This document shows, one piece after another, positions 20,638-32,781 of a stretch of DNA of 64,000 nucleotides. Position 1 is the first letter of the stretch. Each line of letters begins with the position of its first letter. A model generated the notes under the pieces. That model ran no database searches. It saw only the letters and a list, made by a program, of their open reading frames with translations, and had not been told where the DNA came from. Made by a program: the position numbers and the translations under genes. Source of the DNA: Bryum argenteum (Eukaryota; Streptophyta; Bryopsida; Bryales; Bryaceae); contig CM073325.1 in the NCBI GenBank assembly GCA_037043015.1, forward strand, positions 17,525,001 through 17,589,000, given 5' to 3'.

Positions 20638-22010
20638 ATGCCGATCGAGTGGTTCAGCTGGCTGGCGGAGGTGGGGATGCAGAAGCACGGGCGATTGATG
20701 GTGCTCAACAACTTGGAGGAGATCGACATCGCCCATTTCGACCACGACTTGCTACGCAGCATTGGCGTCGACAGTGCGAAAGACCGGCTGCTCATCTTGA
20801 ACCAGAAGAACAACCACATGCGGAGGGCGAAGGGGAAACCCATTCAACGGCAGCATAGCAAGATCAGCGTCGAGGCTCAGGCCAGTATCATCGGCCGAGT
20901 GGCTGCTCTCCATGTTGATGCTGTGACGATGTTGGTGTGGACCAAGAAAACATGGCCGCTCTGTAGCCGTAAACTGCTCCAGGACCAGGGCTACCTCACC
21001 CCCACTGCGTCGCTGCCTGGTACCACTCCTCACACTCTGTCTCATTCATATGTGTTAAGAACCTTTGATATTTCTATGTTACTTGTAAGTTTTGTAGGTG
21101 TAAGCATGTGTCAACGACGAAATGTTTACGCCTAAGTTTGCTTATTGAGTTGTTTCTTCTTTTGGTGGAAGATCGCAAGATGATCATTCCCAAAGGCTTC
21201 ATGATATGCTTGTAAATCCCCCCATGTAACTTGCTAAATTCCCCCACAGCTTTACGTGTCATATGAGAGCATGCTAGCTTCCATGTGTAGATAGTAAGTG
21301 TATGTCTTGTCAACTTACTGAGAGTGAGAAGGATTATTTATTCAGGTGCTGAGAAAGTGATGACGGACTCGGAACGAACACAAAAAGGGGCGGAGCTGCT
21401 CAACGGCGCCAAGGACATGTTGTGGGCGGCACTGTACGGCACATCCGACTCCAATGTTCATATCGACCGAGTGGAACGCGAGCTCCTGGTAATAACCATT
21501 CCGGGAAGAAAAGCGCATGTGTTCAAGTTTTTCCAAGCTGTTACGGAGGTGGGTGCTCTTGGCACTTGGCGTGACCCCGATGAGCGCTGCCATGATGCCG
21601 ACGAACCCAACATGATGCTCCAGGTCAGTGATCGGTCTCAAATCTGTATTGCATTATTGCAAGCAAAGAAGAATTAGATTAATCACACCATTTGAACACA
21701 ACTTTGTTCAGATCAGTGGTTATATTATGTATTGTTCAAACTAGGGATCGATATTAGGCTAATCAGTGCAACAAATTTGGTGCAGGTGGAGTATGGAGAA
21801 TCAGCACAGGAGATAGTGGGCGATGCAATCATGGTGGCAATCCATGTGATCAACCTCTTGGAAGTGAACGAGGCGGTGTTGTACGCGAGGTCTTCCAACA
21901 TTGAGCAGAGCACGTTGTCCACCCAACTTTTCTTCCAAAGACACGAGGCCTCATCATCCACAGTCCGCTCATATCACTCTGCCAAAGAGAAGAAGCACCC
22001 ATTTAAATGA
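20638..22010 (+). CDS. Unrecognised protein with SAM-like domain, three exons
   Basis: Exons 20638-21019, 21346-21623 and 21786-22010 join in frame (phases 1 and 0) to 294 residues. Residues 4-60 (EWFSWLAEVGMQKHG, then NNLEEIDIAHFD, then LLRSIGV and RLLIL) have the helix pattern and IG hinge of a sterile alpha motif. SAM domains mediate protein or RNA contacts. The second exon has alternating hydrophobic residues (ERELLVITIPGRKAHVFKFF). The third has a hydrophobic helix (EIVGDAIMVAIHVINLLEVNE, shown in part) and a polar tail ending KEKKHPFK. The frame stays open upstream to 20539 without an ATG, and an AG stands at 20563-20564. An earlier exon could therefore exist, and the start at 20638 is simply the first ATG. 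No family name is offered. Confidence 0.65.
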
Positions 22011-22674
22011 TTGAACACCGAGCTTGGAACCCGCATTATTATTACTACAAGAAGAACATGACTTTGATGACTCTCCATTGTGATTACAAACCGCAAAAAC
22101 AAGCACCACAACTGGGTCATAAAGTGTATAATTCTCTAGTAGCGCTATGAGTTCATAGATTTCTACACCAGGTTGGGTTGCACAATTGGACACACCATGC
22201 ACCTTCCATTGTTAAACCTATATTGATAATGTTATGTATCTTGATACAGATAATTGGAAATAGATGCTACCTATTTTTTTTCTTGGTTGAGTGATCGTGC
22301 AACACCAATTTTGCCCTAGTGGCCATCACAGAAAACTTTGGATCATATGTGAGTACTTCTGATACATAAGCAAGCATCCTGTTTTTGAAATGTATCATAT
22401 ATTGGCACAGCTTGAAATTTTGAGATACTAGAACTACATACACCTTGTTCACCTGTGAAATTGATGATATCTGGATCTGCTTCCAACAAGAATATTGCAC
22501 TGATGGAGAAGTGCGTATTAATTTACCAGAACCTGAATGTCTCATTGCATTAAAAAAAAATCAAGTTTGATGAAATGAGACATCTCTGATGAAAATACTG
22601 GTAGAAAGATTGATGGAAACACCAAACTTATGTACCACTGTTGCAACCTTGTTAGACTAGTTTCTCTGAAAGAG
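22011..22674. other. Downstream spacer of the SAM-like gene
   Basis: It probably holds the 3' UTR of the preceding gene. No other feature was recognised. Confidence 0.4.
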
Positions 22675-22676
22675 TA

Positions 22677-22765
22677 CTCCCTCTGTCCCATTACAATTGT
22701 TTAGTAGGTTCTCTGAAGACTGTCTTTAGAGAACCTACTTGACAGTTGTAATGGGACAGAGGGAG
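22677..22765. mobile_element. Stowaway MITE (Tc1/mariner type), complete
   Basis: The ends are CTCCCTCTGTCCCATTACAA and its complement, matching the classical Stowaway consensus CTCCCTCCGTCCC. TA dinucleotides flank both ends (22675-22676, 22766-22767). The inner arms also pair (TAGGTTCTCT with AGAGAACCTA), so the 89-bp element is nearly one hairpin. Confidence 0.93.
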
Positions 22766-22767
22766 TA

Positions 22768-24598
22768 TACAATAGTAGAGTGTTATTTCAGAGAGTTGCC
22801 CAGTAATGGACTTCGTGATACTGAAACAACACCGCAGAACAAGTTCTACCAACGGAATCATTTCACAGGTCCACGAAGTAGAGTCTGTATCTTCATGATT
22901 GTTTATCGATTCTACAAACATAGTGAAGTTTCTTAATTTAAGCATAGTTGCAAGTTGCGTTTCGATACCGTCTTGACTTGTCTCTAACAAGTTTTCAAAA
23001 CGTTACAGAACACATGATCATGTACATCTCTAAACAATCTCCTCAAGTTATATAGCAATCCTGAAACTATTAGAAACTGTATGATACAATCGTTCCAACA
23101 AGCTCATGAATACAAAATTTGTGAAGCAAAAAGCCCATCTTGAGTTTCATACAGCAATTCTGATATGGAGAGTAGATGATTGGAGGCTTTTATCAATTCC
23201 TGTGAACTTTGGAACAGTCGAAACCGTAGCGCAAGATTATCTTTTCAATTAGTGTTAGGTATACTATTTTCCATACCTTAAGCAAGGTTACCGGAGTACG
23301 AGGATATTCCTATATTTTCAAATTTTGGCTACGTACTTTTGGCTAAAATTATACGTACTTATAGATAATTTTTTGTACTTGAATATTCATCATCAGAAGA
23401 TTCCGAATGTACTTTAGAAGTACAAAAAATTTGAATGTATGTGAAAGATTCTTGGAAAAAATACGGCATATTCCCTATGCTGAGGTAACCATGATCATCA
23501 GATTTCACCCTTGACCAAAAATTTTACCCTCTATATTGGTCAAGATGGGAATCTTTCAATTATATTGTAATGTTTTTGGAAAAATATTCTTAATAAGGGT
23601 ACAAGACTTATGGCATTTTCATACACTAATCTACGTATTCGTTGTAGTGCAATTAAGGTAGAGGGACCCATTCCCGACCGGGGACCAACAACCGATCTGT
23701 AGGTTATACAAAGTCTGCGAGCCAGGAGACTGATTGCCGTCATTTCTTTTCTGAGCAGCCAAAATAAGAATTCTTAGGAGGCGGCGATGGTGCATTTAAT
23801 GAACCAGAGTACGTAGCGGCCTGATTTGCAATGGATGACCATGAGGTTGACAACTGGTGCTCTTAACTTTTGGTAATGGAAGTGGGTCAGTATTGGAATT
23901 ACAAATTTAGAAATTGGATGGGACCACATGGCCACTTCGCCAAGCCCAGATTCCAGGTTCACCCCCTCATGGTCGCGGCATCTACATCAAAGCTAACCGG
24001 GATCCATTTTGATAGATTTCAGTTTCACTTACTGGCCATGGCAACTTACTGACCAGTTTTGAGCGGTTTTTAGTTCCTTGTTTGTGTTTTTTGTCACACT
24101 ATATGTGCGCAGCTGTGACTAGAATGATGATTAGAAACCACTCTTGTTGTGATCGGTTACTAGAGACTCTACATATTAGTTATGGGTGGTTTTCAACTTT
24201 TCACTTAAAAAATTTGTAACTATTTCAATATTGGGAATAAAATTCCAATATTTTTTTGCATTCGACAATAACCTTATGTTTGTAAAGGGGAAAAATCCTC
24301 TTCAAATTATTGGCCTCAAAAACATATGCTAAAAACCTTAAGTGGTCGGTTATAGGTCCTTCTACCTTATTGAGATTCCTCCGCCTTTGCAAATGATATG
24401 TATATCAAAGGATATCATATTTATGTGCAATATTATTGAGTAGATACAAAAATGAAGTAGGTAAAGAATAAATTTTGGAACCAAATCGACATATGAGAAA
24501 AATTTAACGAGCTCATAGCATTTGTCGAGAATACAAATTCACAATAGCAAATTCTTTGGAACATGTCAAGAAGTGAACGTCTTGGTTGTCTCCTCTTA
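22768..24598. other. Spacer without recognised gene
   Basis: The DNA is AT-rich to moderate in composition. Short open frames have no recognisable family. No RNA gene was identified. Confidence 0.45.
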
Positions 24599-25620
24599 CC
24601 CCTAAACATGCCAAATGTCAAAAAACGACATTTTGGATGAAGGACAAAAGCTTTAAAGAGCCATAACTTCTTCATGTGGAGTTTGCTTTGGATGAAATCA
24701 CTTGGGTTGGGTTACAAATAAATTTCTTGTGTGGTAAAACTTGCAGACCCATACAATGAAGTATGAATTATTGGCATGCATTTCAGTAAAGGCAGCTCTT
24801 GTTTTTTAGTTTTCAAACAAGGGGCATGTTTTACCATTGTAAAGCAAATATGGGAAATCAAAACGATTTTTTTAAAAATTTCTTTCACATAATCATGATC
24901 TTAAGACTTCAAAGGCTAACAACTTCCTGGTTGAAATTTTTTTGATCCGAATATTTTTGGTATTGGATATGCAATGATGTTTCTACAATGAAAAAAGTAA
25001 ATAAGTTGATTTTTTTGGGAGCTTTATCTCTTTCATCCACCGTTGAATTTTGATTTTTTTTTTGGGATGGGTTCCGACTAGAGTTTAGTTTTAATAGTAA
25101 AAACCTTGACAGAATTGAAGATGTATTAAAGATAAGGTATTGGTTTGAGTGCAAAGAATTGGAGTTTGGACTATTTTTTCTTTATAAATTTTTGGCAATT
25201 TTCACCATTTCGAGGCCAGTATTTGGACAAAGAAATTTTTCACATACATATATTTTTCAAGGGTGTTATTGAGATGAAGGTTGACATCTTTGCAGTCAGT
25301 TACATTTTTTTCATTGCAATAATTAATATTTGCAGCTGATTTCATTTTTTCACAAGCATCAAGTAATCTATTAGTAGCAATTTTCACTTCAAAGCAAAAA
25401 TGATGAAATTTTGTGATCATTTTTGAGAGCTAGTATATCACGATCTCGCAATCTATGAGGCCTCATAACCAAAAATTTGACCCACATAGTGTACAATATG
25501 GCTAGTACATGTACATAATTTATGGTAGTGATTTTAATGACTTATCTTTGTTTTTATTAATAACATTCTTTTTGAGAATGTGTATTTTTTTTCCGATGAA
25601 AGAGTCAAACCATTTAGGGG
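24599..25620 (+). mobile_element. Repeat family A, best complete copy
   Basis: It runs from CCCCTAAACATGCCAAATGTC to GAGTCAAACCATTTAGGGG, about 1.02 kb. The flanking tetramers (TTA and CTAA) look like decayed TTAA. The copy is non-coding. It serves as the reference for the other copies listed. Confidence 0.65.
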
Positions 25621-26142
25621 CTAAACAAAGCATCTTGCTATAATGTCCCTAACATAGTTCTTTTTACTATAGCTGCTTATGAAACCGAATCATTTGATAT
25701 AGAAAATTATAAAGATTTTATTTCACAAGTATTAGCAATCGAAGCATCTTGTATGATCAAGCATAAAGCACCAATTTTCTACTTTAAGAAGTGGAACTTC
25801 ATTAAGTTTGCAAAGAATGTAAGCATCATGGGTGATGGGTACTTTCACAAAGTATCGAAGAAAAACTTTTGAAATTTCTTAAATTGGTAATGAGAGAGTT
25901 TTCAAGAGATAACTCATCTAAATATCTTCTCGGAAAACATGCCTTTGTTCTCAAATGATCTCCACATTCTCAAAAATAATTCACATTTGTCAACTGCTAA
26001 GCGTCTTGGACTAACAAAGACGTATTTGAGGGCAATATGTGAATTATTTTTTTGAAAGTAAAAAACTAATGTTATTCTACCACTTTTATTAAAAAACATC
26101 TATTGTTTACTTTTATCTCTTATTACGAGCTTCTTGTATTAA

Positions 26143-27084
26143 CCCTTTCATGACCAATCAACCAAATATGGTCGCTAAAGTGTGGTTATTCCATGATTGA
26201 GTAGAATCTATATAGAAATAGCAAAATGTTAGAGAACAACGCCAGTAGAGGAGTGTGTGCTGGATCTCCTACACAAAACAACGATGCATTTGGACTCGTA
26301 CTCCGCTTGGTAGAGTTGTCTATACATGGCGATGAGTATGAGATACCGTAGCTGGTCTGGAAAGAAGTGAGAAAGTTTCAAGAAATACGGCTGTCGAGGA
26401 CACATGACACCAATTCTAAGGGTCCCTTGGGAACATGGGAACATGGGGGGTACTACTCAATTGGCTCCGTCAACAAAAAAAGAGTTGATTTCTTTTCGCA
26501 ACCCAACACCGTTTATCAAAGCGTATACGTTTGTACAACCTGAAATCCTCCCCAAAAAGAGTCAACCACATGTTGTTTGCACATTGATTCTACGTCAAGG
26601 CTCGACGTCTGATGAATGTGACCATGTCTGATTTTTCTATTTGACCATATTTGCTACGATATCCCATGTATTTCTCGTACGCTACCGTATACAAAGAACT
26701 GGGTTCTTGGTCTCTTTTCACACTTTCAATTTCATAAATGCTCGAAATGCAACGCTCATGGTGTTGTTGAATAGATCTTCAAACTCTCTACAATATTGAC
26801 CACATGTGTTTTGCCCAAATCTGGATATTTTGGTCTCTAATTCTAGTAAAAAGCTTTGAGGTCATGTATACGCTATGTACTACACTTGACTCGGAACATC
26901 ATAATACTCTAGTTCATACGGTAGATCTGACCCATGTTTGGCCACTAGCATGTATATGAAGTTCACTACACATTTATACGGTCGGATCTTAAATTTGACC
27001 CTTCATTTGTTCGATGCACTCCAAAATACATCCAGACACCTAAAAAAAACCTCGACTTCCAAAACAGGAGTGGTCATGAAAGGG
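26143..27084. mobile_element. TTAA-flanked element with perfect 14-bp termini, 942 bp
   Basis: CCCTTTCATGACCA at 26143-26156 is perfectly inverted at 27071-27084, and TTAA flanks both ends (26139-26142, 27085-27088). Terminus, CCC start and target tetranucleotide all fit a piggyBac-like transposon of a second sequence family. Short frames inside (26229-26444 minus, 26404-26631 plus) are not recognisable as transposase, so the copy is probably non-autonomous. Confidence 0.75.
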
Positions 27085-27724
27085 TTAAGGCATGCTAGAA
27101 AGGAGAATTTCAACCACATCTAAAGAAAGCTCCTCCAACTTCATTTGTATATATGCGAATTCTTCTATGAAAAAAACTCTATTGTATCTTTGAAGAACCT
27201 GAAGTTCAAAGTTTTGTGTTGTAGTTAAAGTATCACCAAGAAATAAGTTCTACTTTGAATGATCTTTATATACCATCTCAAATAACCAAATATCATGAAA
27301 CAACTACCAAACTGTTTGCAATATAGTGAAATATAGCAAAACTGACTTCTACATGCTAATTTAAGCCATATGTGTGAGGAAAATTCATTAGTGATCATTG
27401 TATTTAGAAATTTGTACTTAAATCTTTCTTTATGAGACAACATCAAGTTGTCTTGCATCACTCATTTCATTATTTGTGAATGGGAGCCACATATATACAA
27501 AGGGCATCAGAAGAGGTGTCTTAAGAGATATTAAGATTCTACATTTTATATAACCTAATCATATAAACGCCTTCATAAGATATTAAAAAATAATAATTCA
27601 AATGGCAACCATGTTCTCAAACTTACTTCAAATTGCAAATTGCAAAGAAAGATAATGAATACTTACCATTGTAAGAAGAATTTACAAGAGAAGTTATCTA
27701 ACAAGTTTAGCACCTTTGAAGATA

Positions 27725-27741
27725 CTCCCTCTGTTCCATAC
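27725..27741 (+). mobile_element. Solitary Stowaway end
   Basis: TACTCCCTCTGTTCCATA is a clear Stowaway left terminus after TA, but no matching right end follows. A second, poorer end (TACTCCCTCTAGAAAG) occurs near 28688. Both are remnants. Confidence 0.55.
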
Positions 27742-28000
27742 TATTGAGAGAGTTGAGAAATAGTGTTATCTACCAAGAGTTACCCTTTACACTAATCTCC
27801 ATGTAACACTAATTAACAACTCTTGTATACTAAAGTAACTTTCACGAATAGATTCTTCATAATAAACTCAAATGTAAATAGTATTGCAAGCACTTCCGCA
27901 TGCATGTATGTATGGATGCATGGATGGTGAATCATCACTACAAGACAATCTAATTTCACTACTCAGTGTGGGTATTGTTCCCATTGGATGACATCAGGCT

Positions 28001-28107
28001 GACCTGGCAGAATCTGGCCTTGGTCATAGGACTCCGACCTGGCAGAATCTGGCCTTGGTCATAGGATCTCCGACCTGGCAGAATCTGGCCTTGGTCATAG
28101 GGTCTCT
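28001..28107 (+). repeat. 35-36-bp tandem repeat, three copies
   Basis: GACCTGGCAGAATCTGGCCT plus TGGTCATAGG is repeated at 28001, 28036 and 28072, almost without mismatch. It is GC-rich against the local background. No function is evident. Confidence 0.92.
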
Positions 28108-29310
28108 ACCACGACTTCCACGTGATAGGCTGATGTGGTAGGTACACAGAATATTCTTACATAACAACCTGACTGTAGATTACAACCTATCCAAAACATT
28201 AATTAATCATATGGAATCTTGCATGCATGCCAAATAATTTAAGCCAATATTTTGTTAAGCCATTGCATGACTCTATTCATGTAGATTGAGAGAGGAATGT
28301 CTGCGCCCACACCAGGCCAAAAGCAAGCAATGGTGGGCAGTTTAGCATTACGCGCATTCTAACGCATCACATACTATAGACTGGCAATCCTACAAGATAA
28401 GTTTTTAAAAGAGTACCCCATATCTCCAAAAAGGCGAATGGTGTCACGGTTGCCAAATACAAAAAGCACAACATTCTAGTACCATAGCCGCGCAGATTTT
28501 GTTCTAGCAAGGTCGTTGGTAGTCAGTGGTGGCTGGAATTGTACTTGCAAAAAAAGAATGTGGGAGATTGGACCTCATCTCTTTTGAATTGGCCATAAGT
28601 GTTGTAGGTGCACCTCCAACTAGATTTGAACTAAAATTCAAATTTTAAAAAACCAAAAAACCTACTTTCAATTTTAAGTAGGTTTATACTCCCTCTAGAA
28701 AGTACCCAAAAAAAATGTATGTATATGAAGGATTCATATAATACAAATAGAGAATATTCCTCTTACTCTAACAACCATGATAAAAAATTTAAAAATCATG
28801 TAAATTTTAATTTTTTTTTTATACAATCGATGTATTAATCAACTGAGAAAAAATCATATGAATCACATGTTTTTATGTGAATTAAAATAGTGAGTACTTT
28901 ATACTCTAATTCAGGGCGCTGAGGCCTAGTTGCTGATGTGTATGTGATCGGCATATATATCCATGTGCCTATGGCATCGGGTCGCCCATGTGTTGATACT
29001 GTACGTTCCTTGGTACCCATGGCATCTGGGCCGCTTTAGATAATTCATTTAGCCTATACATGCAATGGCTGACAGCAAACCTAGCAATGAATAAAAAAAT
29101 TAATTAAATTGGCGAAAAATGCCATACCGGTATGGTTTGTCATTTTCCCCGTCTGTAGTTTGCCATAGAACAATCGTCCATTCGGTTATTATTAAAGCAT
29201 TTGACTTCCCTCGAGTGATTGACTTTAATACCTTTTTGTCAGTGCATGGTGGAGTTACAAGGGCATGCCAGCCCCTCCATGGGGCTTGTCCCCACCCGGG
29301 TGCCCGCCAT
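28108..29310. other. Spacer without recognised gene
   Basis: Mixed AT-rich DNA with a T-rich run near 28810. No feature supported. Confidence 0.4.
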
Positions 29311-29398
29311 GCCGGCTCATGGATGCACACTCATTTCATTCCCGTTTTTGTTTTGCCGGCTCATGGATGCACACTCATTTCATTCCCGTTATTGTTTT
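29311..29398 (+). repeat. 44-bp tandem duplication
   Basis: The unit starting GCCGGCTCATGGATGCACAC occurs twice in direct succession (29311 and 29355) with a single base difference near the end. It is a young local duplication. Confidence 0.9.
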
Positions 29399-29995
29399 GT
29401 TCTCGTTCGTTTCACTTCGTTTTTGTTTTTTTCTAGTTCGGCTTGGAATGCGTGGAGCTCTATCCATGGGGTTGTACTTGCGAGTTGTTTGACTTGCGAG
29501 TCAAATGATTACGAGAGAGCTCCAAATGGATAACGATGGTAGCAACACCCACATTCTTTTTGCGATTATTTTATCATTTGACTTTCGGCCACGGAAGTTG
29601 CAATGAAGAATGCGGAGGTACTTCCTCAGCCGAAGAAGAAGAAGATCGTTAGACTTGCAAGTACAGTAGCATGAGATGATGTGTTTCAATGTTTTGCACA
29701 AGTTGTGAAGATTGTTACTGTAGAGATGGCTTGCTTACTTTAGTTGCAGCTTTATCCTTTTTATGTAAATATTGCTGAAGTCAGTACAATTTTCTAGGTG
29801 AGAGCCAACAATTTGTTGCAGGCTTGTTTCACTTTCTTAGGATTTTGATGTATGACTAGTGGGACCACTTTTGGGACTTGGCTATGTCCTTCATTATAAG
29901 GACTGGAAGACTTTTATATACCTTGGGTAGGGAAAGTCAATAAGATAGTGACGCTTTGACGAAATGCATCATTTGGATTTGGTGTGCAGGTTTAA

Positions 29996-30971
29996 CCCTA
30001 AATGGTTTGACTCGTTTGTACAAAATCAAATACATTCCAAAAATAGTGTTATAAATGGAAACAAAGGTAAGTAATTCATATCTCAACTGTTAGATCTTGT
30101 AATAGACATATTGTACATCATGTGGTTTATATTTTGAGTCCGAATGCGTCATAGATTGCATGATCATTACATATCAGTACCCAAAGAACATCACAAAAAT
30201 GTTAGCATTTTCATTTTGAAGTGAAGATGTTAACAACTTGCTTATTGCAATGAAAAAACCACCTACTACAAAGATGTATAGTTTCATCTCAATAGCACCC
30301 TTGAACAAAAAGAATTCGAGAGAAAATTTTCTTTGTGGAAATAATGGCCTTGTAATGGTGAAATAGTCCAAAAAATTTACAAAGAAAAACCAATAAATTC
30401 AACCCTTCGCACTCAAATCAATGCCTTATGTTTGATACATCTTTTTTATTTTTGCAAGATTCCTATCACATGAACTAAACTCAAATTGGAACTCAAATTG
30501 GAATTCATCACAAAAAAGAAAGTCAAAATCCAACAGTGAATGAAGGAGATATAGCACCTCAAAAACCATCGGATCATTCATTTTACTCATTGTAGAAACA
30601 TAGTTGCAAAGCCAATACCAAATTTATTTGGATCAAAAATCTTCCATCTAGAAAGTTGTTAGCCTTCATCTTAAGATCATTACTCCATAGAAAACATTCA
30701 TACAAAACATCTTTTTGGCTTCCCATAATTGCCTTACAATGGTACGAGATGCCCCATGTTTGAAAACCCAAAAAGAAGAGCTGCCTTACTAAATTGCATT
30801 TCATTTATTCATACTTCATTTTATGGATGTGAAAGTTTTACAACACAAACAAGACTTGATTTGGGACCCAACCCAAGTAATTTCATGCAAATTGGACTCC
30901 GGATGATGAAGTTATGGCTCTTCAAAGTTTCTACCCTTCATTCACAATGTCTAAGATTCGGCACGTTCAGG
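29996..30971 (-). mobile_element. Repeat family A, reversed copy
   Basis: TTAA (29992-29995) precedes CCCTAAATGGTTTGACTC, the family's right end in reverse. The far end, GGCACGTTCAGGG, corresponds to the family's left terminus with substitutions. The middle carries the shared landmarks in reverse order. Non-coding. Confidence 0.6.
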
Positions 30972-31627
30972 GATTGAAGCGTTTTTAATTTTGTTTGTTT
31001 AACTGAGTCATTTACAAGGTGGACTACAAGTGAATCGCAAAAAAGTCAAATTTTGGTGAGTGGTTGGATTGGAAACATAAGATTAAGATTTTGGAAGTTT
31101 TAACCTTACTTACCATTTGTATGAATGCATAGTATAAATGGTGTTACTTCACTCCAAATTAAACTATCTTAGTGTTGTTCCAAGATGGTGTTTCATACAG
31201 TAGGAAACATAAATTCAATAGCCTATAGAAATGTGAATATAAAGCAACTCTTAATCTCCCATATGATTGCTATAAGTCTCATAGATAATGGCTTCAAGAA
31301 ATGTGTATCTTAAGTAACTGGATACTTCATATGCTTTAGAATTCTATGTTGTGGTACCTAGTCAAAGAAATAAGATAAATTTTTTGCAATGATTATGAAT
31401 CAAAAATTGTTTGGAAACATACAATTACTTTAGAATAACTTCCTAGAGATTAATAAATATTCATATTGCAAAAAAGACTCTCATATATTGACTCTTAAGT
31501 GATCTATCAACAAACCTTCACAACTAACACCTGTCACAATATTACTCATGAAGTGCGCAAATTTGAATTAAGATTATGAAATCTAAGATTTAACATCCAC
31601 AATCAGTTCCAATAATTAGCAGAAGTA

Positions 31628-32320
31628 GCACCATTGATGATCTTTATCATCCATGCCAAGACAAGGAGGAAGAGTTCACAGATAGGACGCACTACCTTGG
31701 CGCGATATTATATCTACCAACCTTTACAACACCTGACATTTGTTTCACTGTTAGTGTCTTGGCAAGGCACAGTCAAAACCCTTCAATCAGGCATTGGGGT
31801 GCTATTAAGCATATCTTCATATTTGCGTGGCACTAAAGACTTAGGACTTCACCATACCAAGCGTGAATTATCCGACATCATTGGTTACCTAGATGCTGGA
31901 TACAAGTCTCATGTCACCACATGCAAGTTCCAAACTAAATATATTTTTCTACACATGAATGCACCTATTTCTTAGAAAAGTTTGAATCAGATGGTGACCG
32001 CAGCCTCCACCAACCACTTGGAGCTTCTTGCATTTCATGAGGCCACTCGAGAATCTGTCTGGCTTCACAATCTCTACATGTTATTGATAACCAACATGTG
32101 CCTCAACATTCTTATCAATGCAACTATCCTATATGAGGATAACGCAGCATGTGTAGTGCAATTGGGTGTTGGATTTATCAAAAGGGAACAAGTGAAGCAC
32201 ATTGATCTTCCTATCTTCAGCTACACAAAAGAATTGGTCACTAGTGGTCAAATTCAAGTGAAGAAAATTGAATCCACCCACAATATTGTTGATCTTCTTA
32301 CAAAGTCCCTGTCAGCCTAG
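31628..32320 (+). pseudogene. Ty1/copia retrotransposon 3' end (RT tail and RNase H), decayed
   Basis: Two frames separated by an in-frame TAG at 31973-31975 read as the C-terminal part of a copia polyprotein. The first has YLRGTKDLGL and DIIGYLDAGY. The second has ASTNHLELLAFHEATRESVW, ILYEDNAACV, KHIDLP and NIVDLLTKSL. These are the hallmark motifs of the RT connection and RNase H regions. Integrase, protease and gag are not found upstream, so the element is 5'-truncated as well as interrupted. It copies RNA into DNA in intact relatives. This copy cannot encode a working polyprotein. Confidence 0.9.
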
Positions 32321-32514
32321 TACACTCACCGTCGACTTGTACATGGAGCTAAAATGCGGCTCCTACATCAGCTAGATACACTCTTTTCTATACTTTGAGT
32401 TTTTCCTATATATAAGGATTTTGCTCAGAGGTAGTTTTTAATGAGGTATCTTTTGTTTGAGGAGGAGTTATATAGAATCAAACACTAGAGTAGTAACTGC
32501 AGTATTCGGGGAGT

Positions 32515-32781
32515 GTTTTGTAAATAGAAACTCATACTGCAGGTTATCATACTACAAGTTACTGCATGCTACTAGAACCATCCAAAGACTCTTAGTTAGT
32601 GCATGCTCTTAGAGCCACCCAATACTGGGAGTTACTAACTAGGAGGATAGAAATTTGGATGGGTAAATCCTAAGTTAACTTGTAGTTCTACTTTGTATAT
32701 AATCTACAGGAGATGAGTCTCTTCTCAATTCTCTTGCAATTCACATCACTTCTTCCTTTGTTTACTTTCTGGTTTGCAACA
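32515..32781 (+). mobile_element. Probable 3' LTR of the copia element
   Basis: A purine-rich GGGGAG precedes TGTTTTGTAAATAG, as at the polypurine tract/LTR boundary of plant copia elements. The stretch ends near TTTGCAACA and has the late-LTR feel of a TATATAA-like box followed by a TCTC/TTCTCTTGCAA leader. The ends TG and CA are approximate, and the 5' LTR was not found. Confidence 0.5.

Noticed and set aside
28001..28107. Regularly spaced repeats as a CRISPR array
   Set aside because: The three units are directly contiguous without unique spacers, and the genome is eukaryotic.
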